The translations under genes and the position numbers were made by a program. This document shows, one piece after another, positions 31,988-43,430 of a DNA stretch of 64,000 nucleotides. Position 1 is the first letter of the stretch, and every line of letters begins with the position of its first letter. The notes beneath the pieces were generated by a model. It made no database searches, was not told where the DNA came from, and was given only the letters and a program-made list of their open reading frames with translations. Source of the stretch: Rhineura floridana (Eukaryota > Chordata > Lepidosauria > Squamata > Rhineuridae); NCBI RefSeq assembly GCF_030035675.1, contig NC_084481.1:233398927-233462926 (forward strand). The letters run 5' to 3'.

Positions 31988-32321
31988 CCGCCCTCCATCA
32001 CAATACTGCATCCATTATTTTCATCACAATCTCCTCCAAAGAACTCAGGGCAGTGCTAGTGGGAATGATTCCATTCTACTCTTATAACAACTCCATGATA
32101 AAGGCTAGGCTGAGACTGTATAACTGGCCCAAAATCACTGTAAGCTTCACAACTAGCAGAAATGTGAACTCTGGTCTTCCTGCCTCAGGTCCAATATTTT
32201 ATGCACAATCCAGATGATTCTTCCAGCCATGGTCTGGAGGACTAAGAATGCGATACAAGCTCATGTATGTGCCCCCCACCAACTGCCCTTTACATGTTAA
32301 TTCCTTCATCAGCTTCCTCTA

Positions 32322-32640
32322 ACCCAGGAATGTTTAACTTGCAGACCTCCAAATATTGTTGGACTCCAGCTCCTATCAGTTCCAGCCAATGTGACCAACT
32401 GCAGGGGATTAAGGGAGTTATTTCTTGAATTGAGCAGGGGGTTGGACTCAGTGGCCTTATAGGCCCCTTCCAACTCTACTATTCTATGATTCTGTGATTT
32501 ATATCTCACCCTTCCTCCTGAAGGAGCCCGGGGTGGAAAAACATAAACAGAATATCTTAACGACAAAAACCTTACAAAAACAGTGAAAAACGTTCATTGT
32601 AGTTGTGTTTTGGCATAACAGTCTAGAATACAGTTAAAAA
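32322..32640. mobile_element. Cluster of repeat scraps: hAT-like arm, CR1 tail, L2 tail
   Basis: A foldback arm (GCAGACCTCCAAATATTGTT, 32340-32400), a plus-strand CR1 tail (GCAGGGGGTTGGACTCAGTG to GATTCTGTGATT, 32417-32497) and a minus-strand L2 end (TTATATCTCACCCTTCCTCC, from 32498). Confidence 0.65.
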
Positions 32641-33799
32641 CATTATTTCATCTTGTGAGCAACATAGGAATAATACGGAATAGGAATAGGTTCATCCGTG
32701 AATCTGTGAGCAACAGGGATAATTCTACTAACATATGTGAAGTAGAGCTTTGACGAGTGCTTAGAAGGTTATGCTCGTGATTTGTCTGCTGGGTTGCCAC
32801 CAAGCACAGCTAAGCCCTTATACGTCAGCCACAGAAGACTTAAGCCTATAATAGCCAACACAGGATGAAGCTGGTTTCTCTGACAGACGACTCACATGAC
32901 TGTGTTTTCTCATTTGACTAACAGAAAGGAAAGATCTTGGACAGCCATTATCTTTCATCAGGCACAGTTTCCTCATCCAGTGAATGCCACATCCTTCAAT
33001 GAGACAAACCAGTTAAATGATAAAGACTGTCACTTTGCAAGCGCTACCTCAGCTTCCTTCCACCGAGTTCAATGTCTCCAACGTATCACCAAAGAGTATA
33101 AACAATCTGAAGATCTTTATTATTGTATATTGGGGTCATGATAATACCTGGATCTCAAATTTAGTATGCAACTACTGAGACGTGGGCAGCATTTGAAAAG
33201 CAATGTCTACATCGGGAAGCGGCTGAACTTGACTTCCTTCTCCTTAGGCCACACCCATCACTGGCCCTACTTGGCACCCCAAGTGAATTTGCCTGGTTGG
33301 AAGGTGATAACTGTGAAAATGCATCTTGCTTGCCTAGATGGAGGATAGCGAGGAATGTGAGTTTAGAAACTAGCCTACTGTACTACAACAAAACAACTGT
33401 GGCTCAAAAAGGCCAAACTCACTCTGAAAAGGAAGAGATGTCTGAGGAGAACCAACAGCCCTGACTGCTGCCTGAAGGCAGGGGAATGTTCTGGAGAGTG
33501 GGATGACTCCTCCCCCTGGATAAGAACACACAAGGTTTGGAAGCCCTGCCTGCTGAGTCCGGAGGGAGGAATAATCCTAGTCATAGAATGCATCCCAGCA
33601 TATTCAGGCAAAGGTGGAATTTACATTTGTTGGTCCACACATTTTTGGCTCTGTCTCCATCTACCACTGGCCTGTGGCCCTCCAGGCCTTGGGCTGAAAA
33701 AACGGCCCCCACCCTGGCTTTCAAGACAAAGAGCACAGCCAGTAGTGCACCTGGAACTTCGGCATGCCCAGGAAGCGTTAACAGCCAGGCCTTGCTCAC

Positions 33800-33941
33800 C
33801 ATTTTTATTTCCCAGTTCACATTCCACTGCTTCATGTTGCTGAACCGCCACGTCTTGATGGCATCGCTGGTGCTGGCATCCATCCGAATCAGCCGGTTGT
33901 AGGCAATCCCAATAAGTTCCTCCTTCTTGCCCCCTTGGAAC
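33800..33941 (-). CDS. FERMT2: FERMT2 exon, residues ~576-623 (F3/PTB-like domain with integrin-binding QW)
   Basis: This 142-bp exon reads [20 protein letters not shown], then [20 protein letters not shown], and ends WEIKM. Counting back from the stop of a 680-residue protein places the Gln-Trp of MKQWN at 614-615. In kindlin-2 these residues are known to be needed for binding the integrin beta tail. The acceptor is ATGCTGCAG and the donor GTGAGC. The only change I noticed against remembered human sequence is Ser for Gly in DASTSD. Confidence 0.96.
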
Positions 33942-34793
33942 CTGCAGCATTTGGGTTTTATAAACAACACTTTTGTATCAATGTTCCACTCTTCCAAAAA
34001 TGTTTTAGAGTGCCTAAAAATAAGAACTGTGTCTCCTGAGGGATCTTGCGCTGTTTGTTGTAGTTGTTGTTACTATTCCAGGCATGCTTCCTGATTGGAA
34101 CAAAACAAGCCGTTTGCAGTGACTTGTGCAGAGGCACGACAGGCAGCCCCCTTCAAGGGGAGGTCATTACTCAGCAACTCTATATGAGGAGCAATTGAAT
34201 GGCCTAGTTACAGCCAACGCAGGAGCAGGGCAGAACCACATGGCCCAGAAGAGGTGAACTGGGCAAAGGTGACACGGCCGGAGCAGCAAATCATGGCAAG
34301 ATGCAGCAGCCAGGGGACATCTGGAGAAAGTGGGGGGCCCTTTGGGAACCTATTTGGATCTTGTCCAAAATAGCACTTTTCATGTGGCTCAGTACGTCGG
34401 AACAACTGCCCTTTATTTACAGTGATTCACCCATACAGCTTTTTACTGCTCTATATTGCTCTTTATTCAGCTGCTTTTGTTGTTGTGAATTATTTTCAGT
34501 GCCTTACTTTCAAAAGGCACTATAGAAAATTAAGTCTGGTAGGTGGGTAGAGGACCAAAAAAGAATGGCTTAGCTTAAATCCCAGTGAGGCAACTCAAGA
34601 GTGGAAGGCTATATTGCTCTAGTGCCAAATTTCATGTTCTTATCGTTATGGGTAGGCACACTCTAGTCACCCAGGAAGCCCAGCCCAGCTCGCCATTCCC
34701 AACTCTCAGCATACCAGAGTAGCCCACATTTCGAGAAAAGCTTAGACATCTGTGCATGCATGTTTTTGCTGGGTAACTCCTGGAACCACAGAC

Positions 34794-34918
34794 CTTGCAA
34801 TGAAGTGTGTGATGCCAAACTCTGGTAGGGACTGCCAAGCTTGTATAAATCTCATTTTGGCTTCAATGAGACTCATCTGGGCAACGTTCTGATGGGCCTC
34901 CAAGATCCGGGCAGTGAT
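34794..34918 (-). CDS. FERMT2: FERMT2 exon, residues ~535-576 (F2 to F3)
   Basis: A 125-bp exon reads [20 protein letters not shown], then [20 protein letters not shown], ending in two bases of an Arg codon. The acceptor is CTCTTACAG and the donor GTCTGT. It covers the last helices of F2 and the entry to F3. The intron upstream (34919-46141) is the longest in the window, at 11.2 kb. Confidence 0.95.
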
Positions 34919-36588
34919 CTGTAAGAGAGAGATATAGAGAGTTGAGGCAACTGCCCTGCATGTAAAGGCATTGTATTTTTGGCAAGAAGGGGAAGAAATA
35001 GAGAGAGGTGCTCCAAGAAGCGGGGGGGGGGGAGATCAGAGAGGAAAAAGTTTATTAAAATGATCCCAACATGTCCCCTCCCCAGTTTTTTTCCTGCACT
35101 TCTACTTGCAATGGTGCTTCTTCAGATTTCTTTTAAAGTTCAATTTTTATCAGTACTGATTTCTGAGCATTTCTTCTGCATAATGTACCTCTTGAGCATA
35201 TGAACAGCTCCATATCACTGTCATTATTTTTTTAAAACCCAGCATATTCACAGAAACAGCTGTACATAGGTGAAAGGAGGCCATGAGAAAGCTCTGCGAT
35301 ATGCAAAGGCATCTGGGATTGTGCAGGGCCAGTTTTTCTTCCTCCCAAAAGAAGTAGTAGTGGACCAGGGATGGGATGGTTTCACGTGCACAAATATATA
35401 CGCCAGACTGGTGGCAAAGTCAGCTACTTGCAGGATGCAAAGTAGGGAAAAAACGTGCAAAAACTCATTAGCTAGTGGAAAAATGGTGAGTACAATCATT
35501 AAAACAAGCAAAACCTAGCTGGAATTTGGCTTCCTCAATCTCTCATCTACTTTTAAAAAACAAGGGAAGTCCAAACAATTTTCTAACCCCTTTGAATGTA
35601 GGGAAAACATAGGTAGGCAGCCTCTGCTAAAGCCTCTGGGTTCAAAAACGAACTTTGTGCAAAGCTACTAAGTCACCAGTGTTTTTACCTTCTCTGCCAC
35701 TCCCTTAGGTTTCTGTTCATTCTGTAGTTTGACACAGTGAAGTCTTCAATGAAGGATTTGCAATTTTCAAAAACCAAGCACGTTAGCAAAAACAAAAGGA
35801 CACAAATGCTCTGCCAAGGAAGCTGCCCACTTTGGTGAGGGAGGGTGAAGAGAGAAGAAAACAGACTCCTTCTCCTTCCTCCCCCATTACAGAATGTGTG
35901 TTCCTCATTTGTTCAAAAGGACATTAAATGCAGCAATGCAATTCTCTACTTACCTGCAGGGAGTAGCAACTGGCAAAGTGCCTTCTCCGCTTGCAACTTG
36001 CCTGCCACTGCAGTGCTACTACAGGTGCTGGGCTTGGCGGATTTGCTTAAAGCTGGGCTGGCAATGGCCAGTACCCACTTAAGGGCTGGAATGGCTTGAA
36101 TGCACATTCAGCTACCCCCTGGCAGTGCTATGGTGGCTGCACATCACCAACCTCTAGCCTACAAGTGTTAATTTTTCACAACCTCCACCCTCACCATTTC
36201 CCTTCTTTCTTATTTTATCTATTCAATCTCAGCCTGTGGACATGGCCAACTGTTCCATCGCTTTTACTGACTGTGCAGCCCTGAGCTTCTTAAGCTCTTT
36301 ATTTATATTATTATTATGGCAGTGAAGGAACCCCAAGAGAAGCTACATAAGCAATGGGCGTTGGGAACACAGCGCATCATTAGGGTTTTTGCCTGTACTT
36401 AGTTCCTTCTCCCTGTCTCCTGGAAGCAGAAGGCAGAGAGGTTTTAGCTTTTTGGCGCCCCGTTTTTCGGCGTTCCGCTAATATGGCAGTGCCAGTGGGG
36501 TGATCAGCTGTAGTGTGGGGAGCTGGCGCGCTACAGCTATATTGCCTGGATTGCCTGGTGTGTGTTTCTCTCTGTGTATTATATAATA
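34919..36588. other. FERMT2 intron, mostly unassigned
   Basis: No exon-like or repeat signal that I can support, apart from a G-run at about 35022-35031 and Tigger-like internal sequence near 36440-36545 (CGTTTTTCGGCGTTCCGCTA). Confidence 0.35.
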
Positions 36589-36670
36589 CAGTAGGGCCCC
36601 ACTTTTTGGCCATCTTCACTTTTTGGCAGGGGTCTGGTACATAACCTGCTGCATGAGTGGGGCCCTACTG
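36589..36670. mobile_element. Short Tigger/mariner-like inverted-repeat element
   Basis: Starts CAGTAGGGCCCCACTTTTTG and ends with its complement (GTGGGGCCCTACTG), flanked by TA on both sides, as in Tc1/mariner-pogo elements. Only 82 bp, non-coding. Its right end directly abuts the BovB target duplication. Confidence 0.55.
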
Positions 36671-36680
36671 TAGCTGCATT

Positions 36681-37311
36681 GTTGTTGTTGTTATGTGCCT
36701 TCAAGTCGATCATGACTTATGGAGACCCTATGAATCGGTGACCTCCAAGAGCATCTGTCATGAACCACCCTGTTCAGATCTTGTAAGTTCAGCTCTGTGG
36801 CTTCCTTTATGGAATAAAATCCATCTCTTGTTTGGCCTTCCTCTTTTTCTACTCCCTTCTGTTTTTCCCGGCATTATTGCCTTTTCTAGTGAATCAGGTC
36901 TTCTCATTATGTCTCCAAAGTATGATAACCTCAGTTTCATCATTTTAGCTCCTAGTGATAGTTCTGGTTTAATTTGTTCTAACACCCAATTATTTGTCTT
37001 TTTCGCAGTCCATGGTATGCGCAAAGCTCTCCTCCAACACCACATTTCAAATGAATTGATTTTTCTCTTACCCGCTTTTTTCATTGTCCAACTTTCACAT
37101 CCATACATAGAGATTGGGAATAGCATGGTCTGAATGATCTTAACTTTAGTGTTCAGTGATACATCTTTGCATCTGAGGACCTTTTCTAGTTCTCTCATAG
37201 CTGCCCTCCCCAGTCCTACCCTTCTTCTGATTTCTTGACTATTGTCTCCATTTTCGTTAATGACTGTGCCGAGGTATTGATAATCCTTGACAAGTTCAAG
37301 TGCCAGCAAAA
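36681..37311 (-). mobile_element. BovB LINE 3' end with exact 11-bp target duplication
   Basis: The minus-strand frame reads ISMYGCESWTMKKAGKRKIN, FEMWCWRRALRIPWTAKKTN, LEQIKPELSLGAKMMKLRL and GSRKRGRPNKRW, the RTE/BovB ORF2 C-terminus. The 3' tail has CGACTTGAAGGCACATAACA. GTAGCTGCATT occurs at 36670-36680 and again at 37312-37322. 5'-truncated. Confidence 0.92.
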
Positions 37312-37374
37312 GTAGCTGCATTAGAAGATCTTTTTCCATGTCTCATTGCGATGGCATTTGCTCATCTAAGCTGG

Positions 37375-37705
37375 TATGTGTGAACGTTAGACCAACCTTG
37401 CTAGATCAGAACAGAAGTTCCATCTAGCCCAGTATCCTCCTTCTGATGGTGCAAAGCCAGATGCTTCCAGGAAGCCAACAATTGTTTGTCTTCCAGCCAA
37501 CCGTTAATTTAGAGCTATACTATCTCTGAACGTGGAGGTTCCATTTTGCTACCATCGGTATCTAAACCCTTTATAAAGCAGCCTAAACTAGTTCCCGTTG
37601 GCACATCTTGTGCCAATGATCTCCTCCAGTTATTTGTGTGCTGCGTGAAGAAGCACTTTCTGATGTTAGTGCCAGAAAGAAGAGACACAAGAGTAGCTGC
37701 ATTAG
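37375..37705 (-). mobile_element. Old CR1-like 3' end
   Basis: CTAGATCAGAACAGAAGTTC, CATCTAGCCCAGTATCCTCC and, further in, GTGCTGCGTGAAGAAGCACT match the plan of CR1 3' ends (compare AAAGAAGTACTTCC at 4391). Diverged; subfamily unknown. Confidence 0.55.
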
Positions 37706-39237
37706 TGCTGCACCCCAGAAATACAGCCACACGCACCCCGGTCCCAGAGGAAAGCAGGCAGCGGGCACACTGGTTTGAGGGTGGATCTCATCCCATTGCT
37801 TCTTGCTAACTTGTATGCTCTTGCATAGCATACAATCACACGGGAAGCATTAATACACACACACTACATTCCTCAAAGTGCATCTCTTCAGATCCTATTC
37901 CATGCTTTTAAGCATATATATATTCACAAAACAGCAAAGTCTTAGGTGCTTATTTATGTTTACTGTCACTTACCAAGTCTCTTATATAGCCTGGCTGCAG
38001 AAGGCAAATGCGAAGAAAAGAAAGGGAAGCAGAAAAAAAAAAGCAAATCAGAAATATGGCAACAAAGCAAAGGAAGGAAAATGTGCAAATTATCAACAAT
38101 GATAGCTCAAAATCAATTAAAACCAAACCAAACCCAAAACCTTTCATTGCACACAACTGTCCTGGGGTGAGAAGCAGCAAGAAATGAGCACAAGCATGAA
38201 AAAGGGAACAAAAAGGAACACAGCAAGAGCCAGTGCTCCCCAGATGCTTTAGACCACTGTAGCCCAGGGCTGGCTGAGGCTGATGGGAGCTGCAGTCCAA
38301 AACATCTGGAGGTCCCCAGGCTGGCGAAGGCTGTTCTAGAGCATGGAGGGGCATCTTGGGGCCCTTTTCCCATGGCCCCCAGAATCTTGAAGAGCCCTGT
38401 CTTTTCATTCTAATTGACCATGCTAATGAAAAATGGAATGGCAAACAAGTAAACAAACTACAATAAAAACGAGAAGTATCATCACAAATTAGGGAACAAG
38501 CAAAAAGGAGGTTAAGTTAAATTGTTTCCTGCAGTTCCAGATCTGCAGATCCCTGAAATGAACTTCTGAACAACCCCCCAATTAAAAATAATGCAGAATA
38601 AGTACAGTTCTATAACCAACTGTGACTTTGTGCGTGTCCAACTGAATTGCTGAATGAATGCAAGTTATCTAGAGATGTGTCCTGAAAAAACCTCCCCCTC
38701 CCTCCCCCAAACCCAGTTTTTTTCCTGAATTTTTCTGGGCCCTCATACGTCTAAATTTACTTTGTCACATGCAAACAAGCGGCACCCTCCAGAATGTTTC
38801 TTGCAGTGGCAAGAACTTGCAGTTCTTGAGCACCAACTGCCTTCTCCCTAGTAAATCTGATGGGAAGCTAAAGGGGGTTTCTGTCTCCACTCTTCGTCTG
38901 AAGTCAGGATAGTCAAACGCAACTATCTTCAGCAGACATGGAAAAACTGCATGTAAAGACTACCAAGGTACCTAGAAGTACTCAAGCAGTGCCATGCCAC
39001 CTGCCTCTCCAATTCACACATGCACACTGACTTCGGGATTGCTGCAACATCATGGAATAACCTGCCCATGCGGCTGAGTCACCACAAATCTAACACCACA
39101 CCACACAACCCCTCCACCCAATCTTCTCTAACCTCACATCAAAATGCAGCACCTTCCAACTGAAACTGTTGACATATTCTCCTGTGGCTGACCAGGGCTG
39201 ATGACTGCACCTAACTAACGCACCAGAAGCATGGAGA
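37706..39237. other. FERMT2 intron, with one foldback element
   Basis: A hAT-like foldback is at about 38230-38336 (CCCCAGATGCTTTAGACCAC and CCAAAACATCTGGAGGTCCC). The rest is unassigned. Confidence 0.45.
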
Positions 39238-39422
39238 TGATACACAAGAGGAATTCTGAATGGCTCATCTGCTGTGCCCACTGGCCTGTATGTGCTGTTG
39301 TTTAACGTCAGATTGGTACACAATAAGACCACACTCATCCATAATTTGATCATGAATGAGGGTGCTGCTTTGGTGTGTGTTACTGAGACCTGGGTGGGTG
39401 AGCTGGGAGGAGTTGATCTGAC

Positions 39423-39847
39423 CAGGGCTGTGGAGTCGGTACGCCAAACCTTCGACTCCGACTCCTCTATTTTTCTACTGTCCGACTCCGACTCCACCCA
39501 AAATTGCTTCCAACTCCACAGCCCTGGAAAGGGCTGTAAATGTCTTTTTAAACTGGAAGCTCTCATAGGAGCATTTTTATCGCTGCCTGAATATGCACTG
39601 ATCTTGGCATTTGTCTTCATCTGGGTCCTGTGTCATACACTGACACACAAAATGTTTTCCATCTTGAGTTATGGTGAAATGCTCAACTACAGCTGACTTC
39701 ATGGGAAGCTTCTTTGACATTTTGAATTTATATTTAAAAAAATTTGTCAATCAAAATTTATTTTGAAGCCGGAGTCGGTACATTTCTACCGACTCCGACT
39801 CCACCCAAAATTGCTTCCGACTCCATGACTCCGAATCCACAGCCTTG
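39423..39847. mobile_element. 425-bp hAT element with exact 8-bp target duplication
   Basis: Starts CAGGGCTGTGGAGTCGG and ends in the inverted form (CCACAGCCTTG). Both ends have repeated ACTCCGACTCC motifs in subterminal position (39460-39500 and 39770-39830). GATCTGAC is found at 39415-39422 and 39848-39855, exactly as expected for hAT. The uninterrupted site reads GATCTGACCCAGC, as in the first L2 near 322. No transposase; non-autonomous. I recognise the GTCGGAGTC-rich ends as a dispersed vertebrate hAT type but cannot name the subfamily. Confidence 0.9.
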
Positions 39848-40974
39848 GATCTGACCCAGCTTTGCCCACCTGGATACTCGGTGCAACACCAGCACAGGCT
39901 GCAGGGAGAGGAGTTGCTGAAGTCTACAGAACTTCCATCTATGTCACCAGGAAACCACTCAGCCTTGGAGCTGGCTGTGAGGGCCTGCACCTGGTGTCGG
40001 GCCAAGAAGACAGTAAACTGGGGTTGCTGCTGGTGTCACCCTGCTGCCCAGCACCTTCTTTGACCGAGCTGATGGAGACCATCTCAACTGTGGTGTTGGA
40101 GGAGCCCGGAATGATAGTTCTGGGTGATTTTAATGTCCATGCTGAGCCTGTCTCTAGTGTTCTGGCTTGGGACTTCATGGCCTCCATGACGACCATGGGG
40201 CTGTCTCAAGCTGTCACCGCCCCAACGCATAGGGCAGGGCATACCCTGGGCTTGGTTTTTGCTCCAGATGGAGGAAGGGGTGTTCTGGAGATAGAGGGTG
40301 GATGTCACCCCATTGTCAGGGTCAGACCACCTCCTGGTGAAGTTTTAGACTTAAGGCTCCAATCCTCCCCTGCAGGGGTAGTGGACAGATTAAGATGGTC
40401 TGCCCCAGGAGACTAATGGAATCCAATGGATTCCTGAATGCCCTGGGGGAGTTCCCATTAGATAGAGCAGGTGACCCTGTTAAAGCCCTTGTCATGCTAT
40501 GGAACAACGAGGCATGTCAGGCTCTTAACATGGTTGCCCCTGAGTGCCCTCTCCAGCATTGTGGAGCCCAGTTTGCACCTTGGTACACCAGTGAACTAAG
40601 GGCAGTGAAACAGGATGGATGACGGCTAGCGAGCAAGTGGCGAAAGATGTGCTGCGAGACTGATCAGTCACAAGTAAAACATCAAAATCATTTCTACTGT
40701 GTAGCGGTGAGGGTGGCAAAGACGACCCATTTCTCTGCCTCCATCACATCCTCAAGTAGCCATCCAGTGGAGCTTTCCTATATTGTCAGGTCTGTTGACA
40801 TCAACTCCAGGAAATGGAGTTTTACAACCATTGGAGGCCCACTGTGAATTGTTTGCAAGGCACTTTGAGGGTAAAGTTGCTTGCCTCCATAGCAATCTTG
40901 ATGCCCCCTCCACATCGACTGTAGTCCCCAATGAGGTGTCCAGTGCAACATCTGCTGTAACTTCTTTTTAATAC

Positions 40975-41188
40975 GTTTTTAACCTTTTTTTAAAAAAAAA
41001 TATGTTTTTAACCTTTTTTTTAAGATGTCTTCAAAGCTTTTAAAAATGTTTTTGAAGTTGTTTTGTTTTAATGTATTTTAAGGTCTGTTTTTATGATGTT
41101 TTAAAGTGTTTTGGGTGCTTTTGTTTGCTGCCCTGGGCTCCTGCTGGGAGGAAGGGCGGGGTATAAATCAAATAATAAATAAATAAAC
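40975..41188 (+). mobile_element. L2 3' tail inserted within an L2
   Basis: T-rich stretch and GTTTTAAGATG-type motifs, then CTGGGCTCCTGCTGGGAGGA, GGCGGGGTATAAATC and an AATAAATAAA tail. AACTTCTT occurs just before (about 40961-40968) and just after (about 41187-41194), a likely target duplication, and the host L2 sequence resumes with GGGATCAG. Confidence 0.7.
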
Positions 41189-43047
41189 TTCTTGGGATCA
41201 GTTTCAGTTGATGCGGCCTGATGACATGGACAAGGTGCTTGCAATGATGCGGCCAGCAATGTGACCTCTCCACCCTTGCCCTTCTTGGTTTATTAAAGCT
41301 TGCCGAGGGGGCTTGACTGAGTGGATCCAGGGTGTGGCCAACACATCGTTGTGGGAAGGAGTGTTCCCAGCTACCCTGAAAAAGGCAGTGATCCAATCAC
41401 TCCTGAAAAAGCCCTGGTTAGCGACAACTACAGCAAATACTCCCATATAGGGAAAGTGATCGAGAGGGTTGTGGCACAGCAATTGCAAGTACTTGTGGAT
41501 GAAACAGATTATCTTGACCCATCCCAGTCTGGGTTCAGGCCTGGTTATGGTACTAAATCAGCCTTGGTTGCCCTGATGGATGACCTTTATTGGTAGAAGG
41601 CCAGGGGGAGTGCGACCCTGTTATTCTTACTTGATCTCTCAGTGGCTTTTGATACCATTGACCATGGTATCCTTCTGGGCAGACTTGGTGAGCTGGGTAT
41701 TGGAGGCACTGTTTTACAGTGGTTCCGATCCTATCTCCAAGGTCGTTTTCAGAGAATAGCATTGGGGGATTGTCTTTCAGCCCCTGGCAGTTGTGCTGTG
41801 GGGTGCCACAGGGTACCATATTGTCTCCGATGCTGTTTAACATCTATATGAAGCCCTTGGTATCTGAATCTTAGCAAGACAGAAATACTGTGAGTTGGTG
41901 GTTCCCGAGTTCAGATCATTGGTCAGTTGCCTGCTTTGGATGGGGTCGTACTCCCTCTGAAAGAGCAGGTCCGTAGTCTGGGGGTGCTGGCTAGGAGTGC
42001 CTTTTACCGGTTTCAGCTGGTAAGACAGCTGCGGCCATTTCTGGACTAGCCTGACCAATGCTGTCCATGCACTAGTAACCTCCAGGCTGGATTACTGTAA
42101 TGCGCTCTATGTGGGACTGCCCTTGAGGTTGGTCCAGAAGCTGTAGTTAGTGCAAAATGTGACAGTGTGACTGCTCACTGGGGCAAGGTATCGCCAACAT
42201 GTCACCCCGCTGTTGAAAGAATTGCACTGGCTGCCCATTAGCTACCAGACCAAGTTCAAGGTTCTGGTTTTGGTGTACAAAGCCCTACATAGCTTGGGAC
42301 CAGGATACCTGAAAGATTGTCTTACCCCTTATATACCCAGCTGATCACTGCGCTCTGCAGGTGAGGGCCTCCTGCAGATACCATCTTATCATGAGGTCCG
42401 TTCCACACAACATAGGAAGTGGACCTTTAATGTTGTGGCACCTACCCTTTGGAATTCCGTCCCTTTAAATATTAGACAGGCACCATCTCTGTTATCTTTT
42501 CGGTGCCTACTGAAGACCCTCCTTTTTCAATAAGGCTTTTAAGCAGAGACCTTATTGCAATATGCATCTGTGTTGGAATTGCTTTTGGTATGCTTTTAAA
42601 GCTTTTTTTTAAAAAAGATGTTTTTTAAAGATGTTTTGTTTTAATATCTTTTAAAAGATGTTTTGTTTTAATATATTTTTAAGTCTGTTAAGATGTTTTA
42701 CGGTGTTTTTAGTGTTTTTGTTTGCCGCTCTGGGCTCCTGCTGGGAGGAAGGGCGGGATATGAATTTAATTAAATAACAATAATAATACAACTCCCAATG
42801 GTAACGTGAACAGGCCCTGTTGCAATTTAGTATGGGGAAAGCTCGGCACCCCATTGGCAGTTTTCACTAAATGTTGTTCACAAAGATCTCTGTTACCTCC
42901 ATTTACAGGAGGGCCTATGACTCACTGGGAGAATACATGCTTCTCCAGGTCCAATCCCTGGCAGCATCTCCAGCTGAAATGTTATCTCAGGGAGAGTCAG
43001 GCAGGAAAAGGCATCTGCTTGGAAACCTGTTGCCAGTCAGTAGACAG

Positions 43048-43224
43048 GGGAAGGGCCATAGCTCAGTGGATAAAGCATCTACTTTGCACACCGAAGGTTT
43101 CAGGTTCAATCCCAGCATCTCCAGATAGCACCAGGAGAGACCCTAGTCTGAAATCTTGGAGACACAGCTGAGCTAGAAATACCAACAGCTTTATTCCACA
43201 TAAGGCAGCCTCCTACGTTCTGAT
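43048..43224 (+). mobile_element. tRNA SINE with CR1-like tail
   Basis: Head GGGCCATAGCTCAGTGGATA, GGTTCAATCCCAG (B box), body ending AAGGCAGCCTCCTACGTTCT. Confidence 0.8.
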
Positions 43225-43239
43225 GACAGTGCTATGCCT

Positions 43240-43430
43240 TAAGGGCTGTAGCTCACTGGCAGAGCATGCAAAAGACCCGAGGTCCATCTCCAGCATCTCC
43301 CGGTAGGGTTGGGAATGCCCCCTGCCTGAAACCCTAGAAAGCTGCTGTTAGCCAATGTAGACAATAATACTGAGCTGGATGGATCAATGGTCTGATTCTG
43401 TATAAAGCTGCTTCCTACACTCTTCATGGC
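43240..43430 (+). mobile_element. tRNA SINE with CR1-like tail
   Basis: A second tandem copy: AGGGCTGTAGCTCACTGGCA, GCATCTCCCGGTAGGGTTGG, AATGGTCTGATTCTGTATAA and AGCTGCTTCCTACAC. Confidence 0.8.

Larger units (their letters stand above)
39238..42790 (+). mobile_element. L2-clade LINE, long copy with two nested insertions
   Basis: Endonuclease start (LLFNVRLVHNKTTLIH, CVTETWVGELGGVDL), further endonuclease (MIVLGDFNVHAEPVSS, RAGHTLGLVFAPDGG), RT ([40 protein letters not shown]) and C-terminal part (YLKDCLTPYIP-like), ending in GGGAGGAAGGGCGGGATATG and an A/T-rich tail. The RT YADD block is lost in a deletion near 41862, so it is inactive. A hAT element (39423-39847) and an L2 tail (about 40975-41188) lie inside it. 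Confidence 0.88.
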
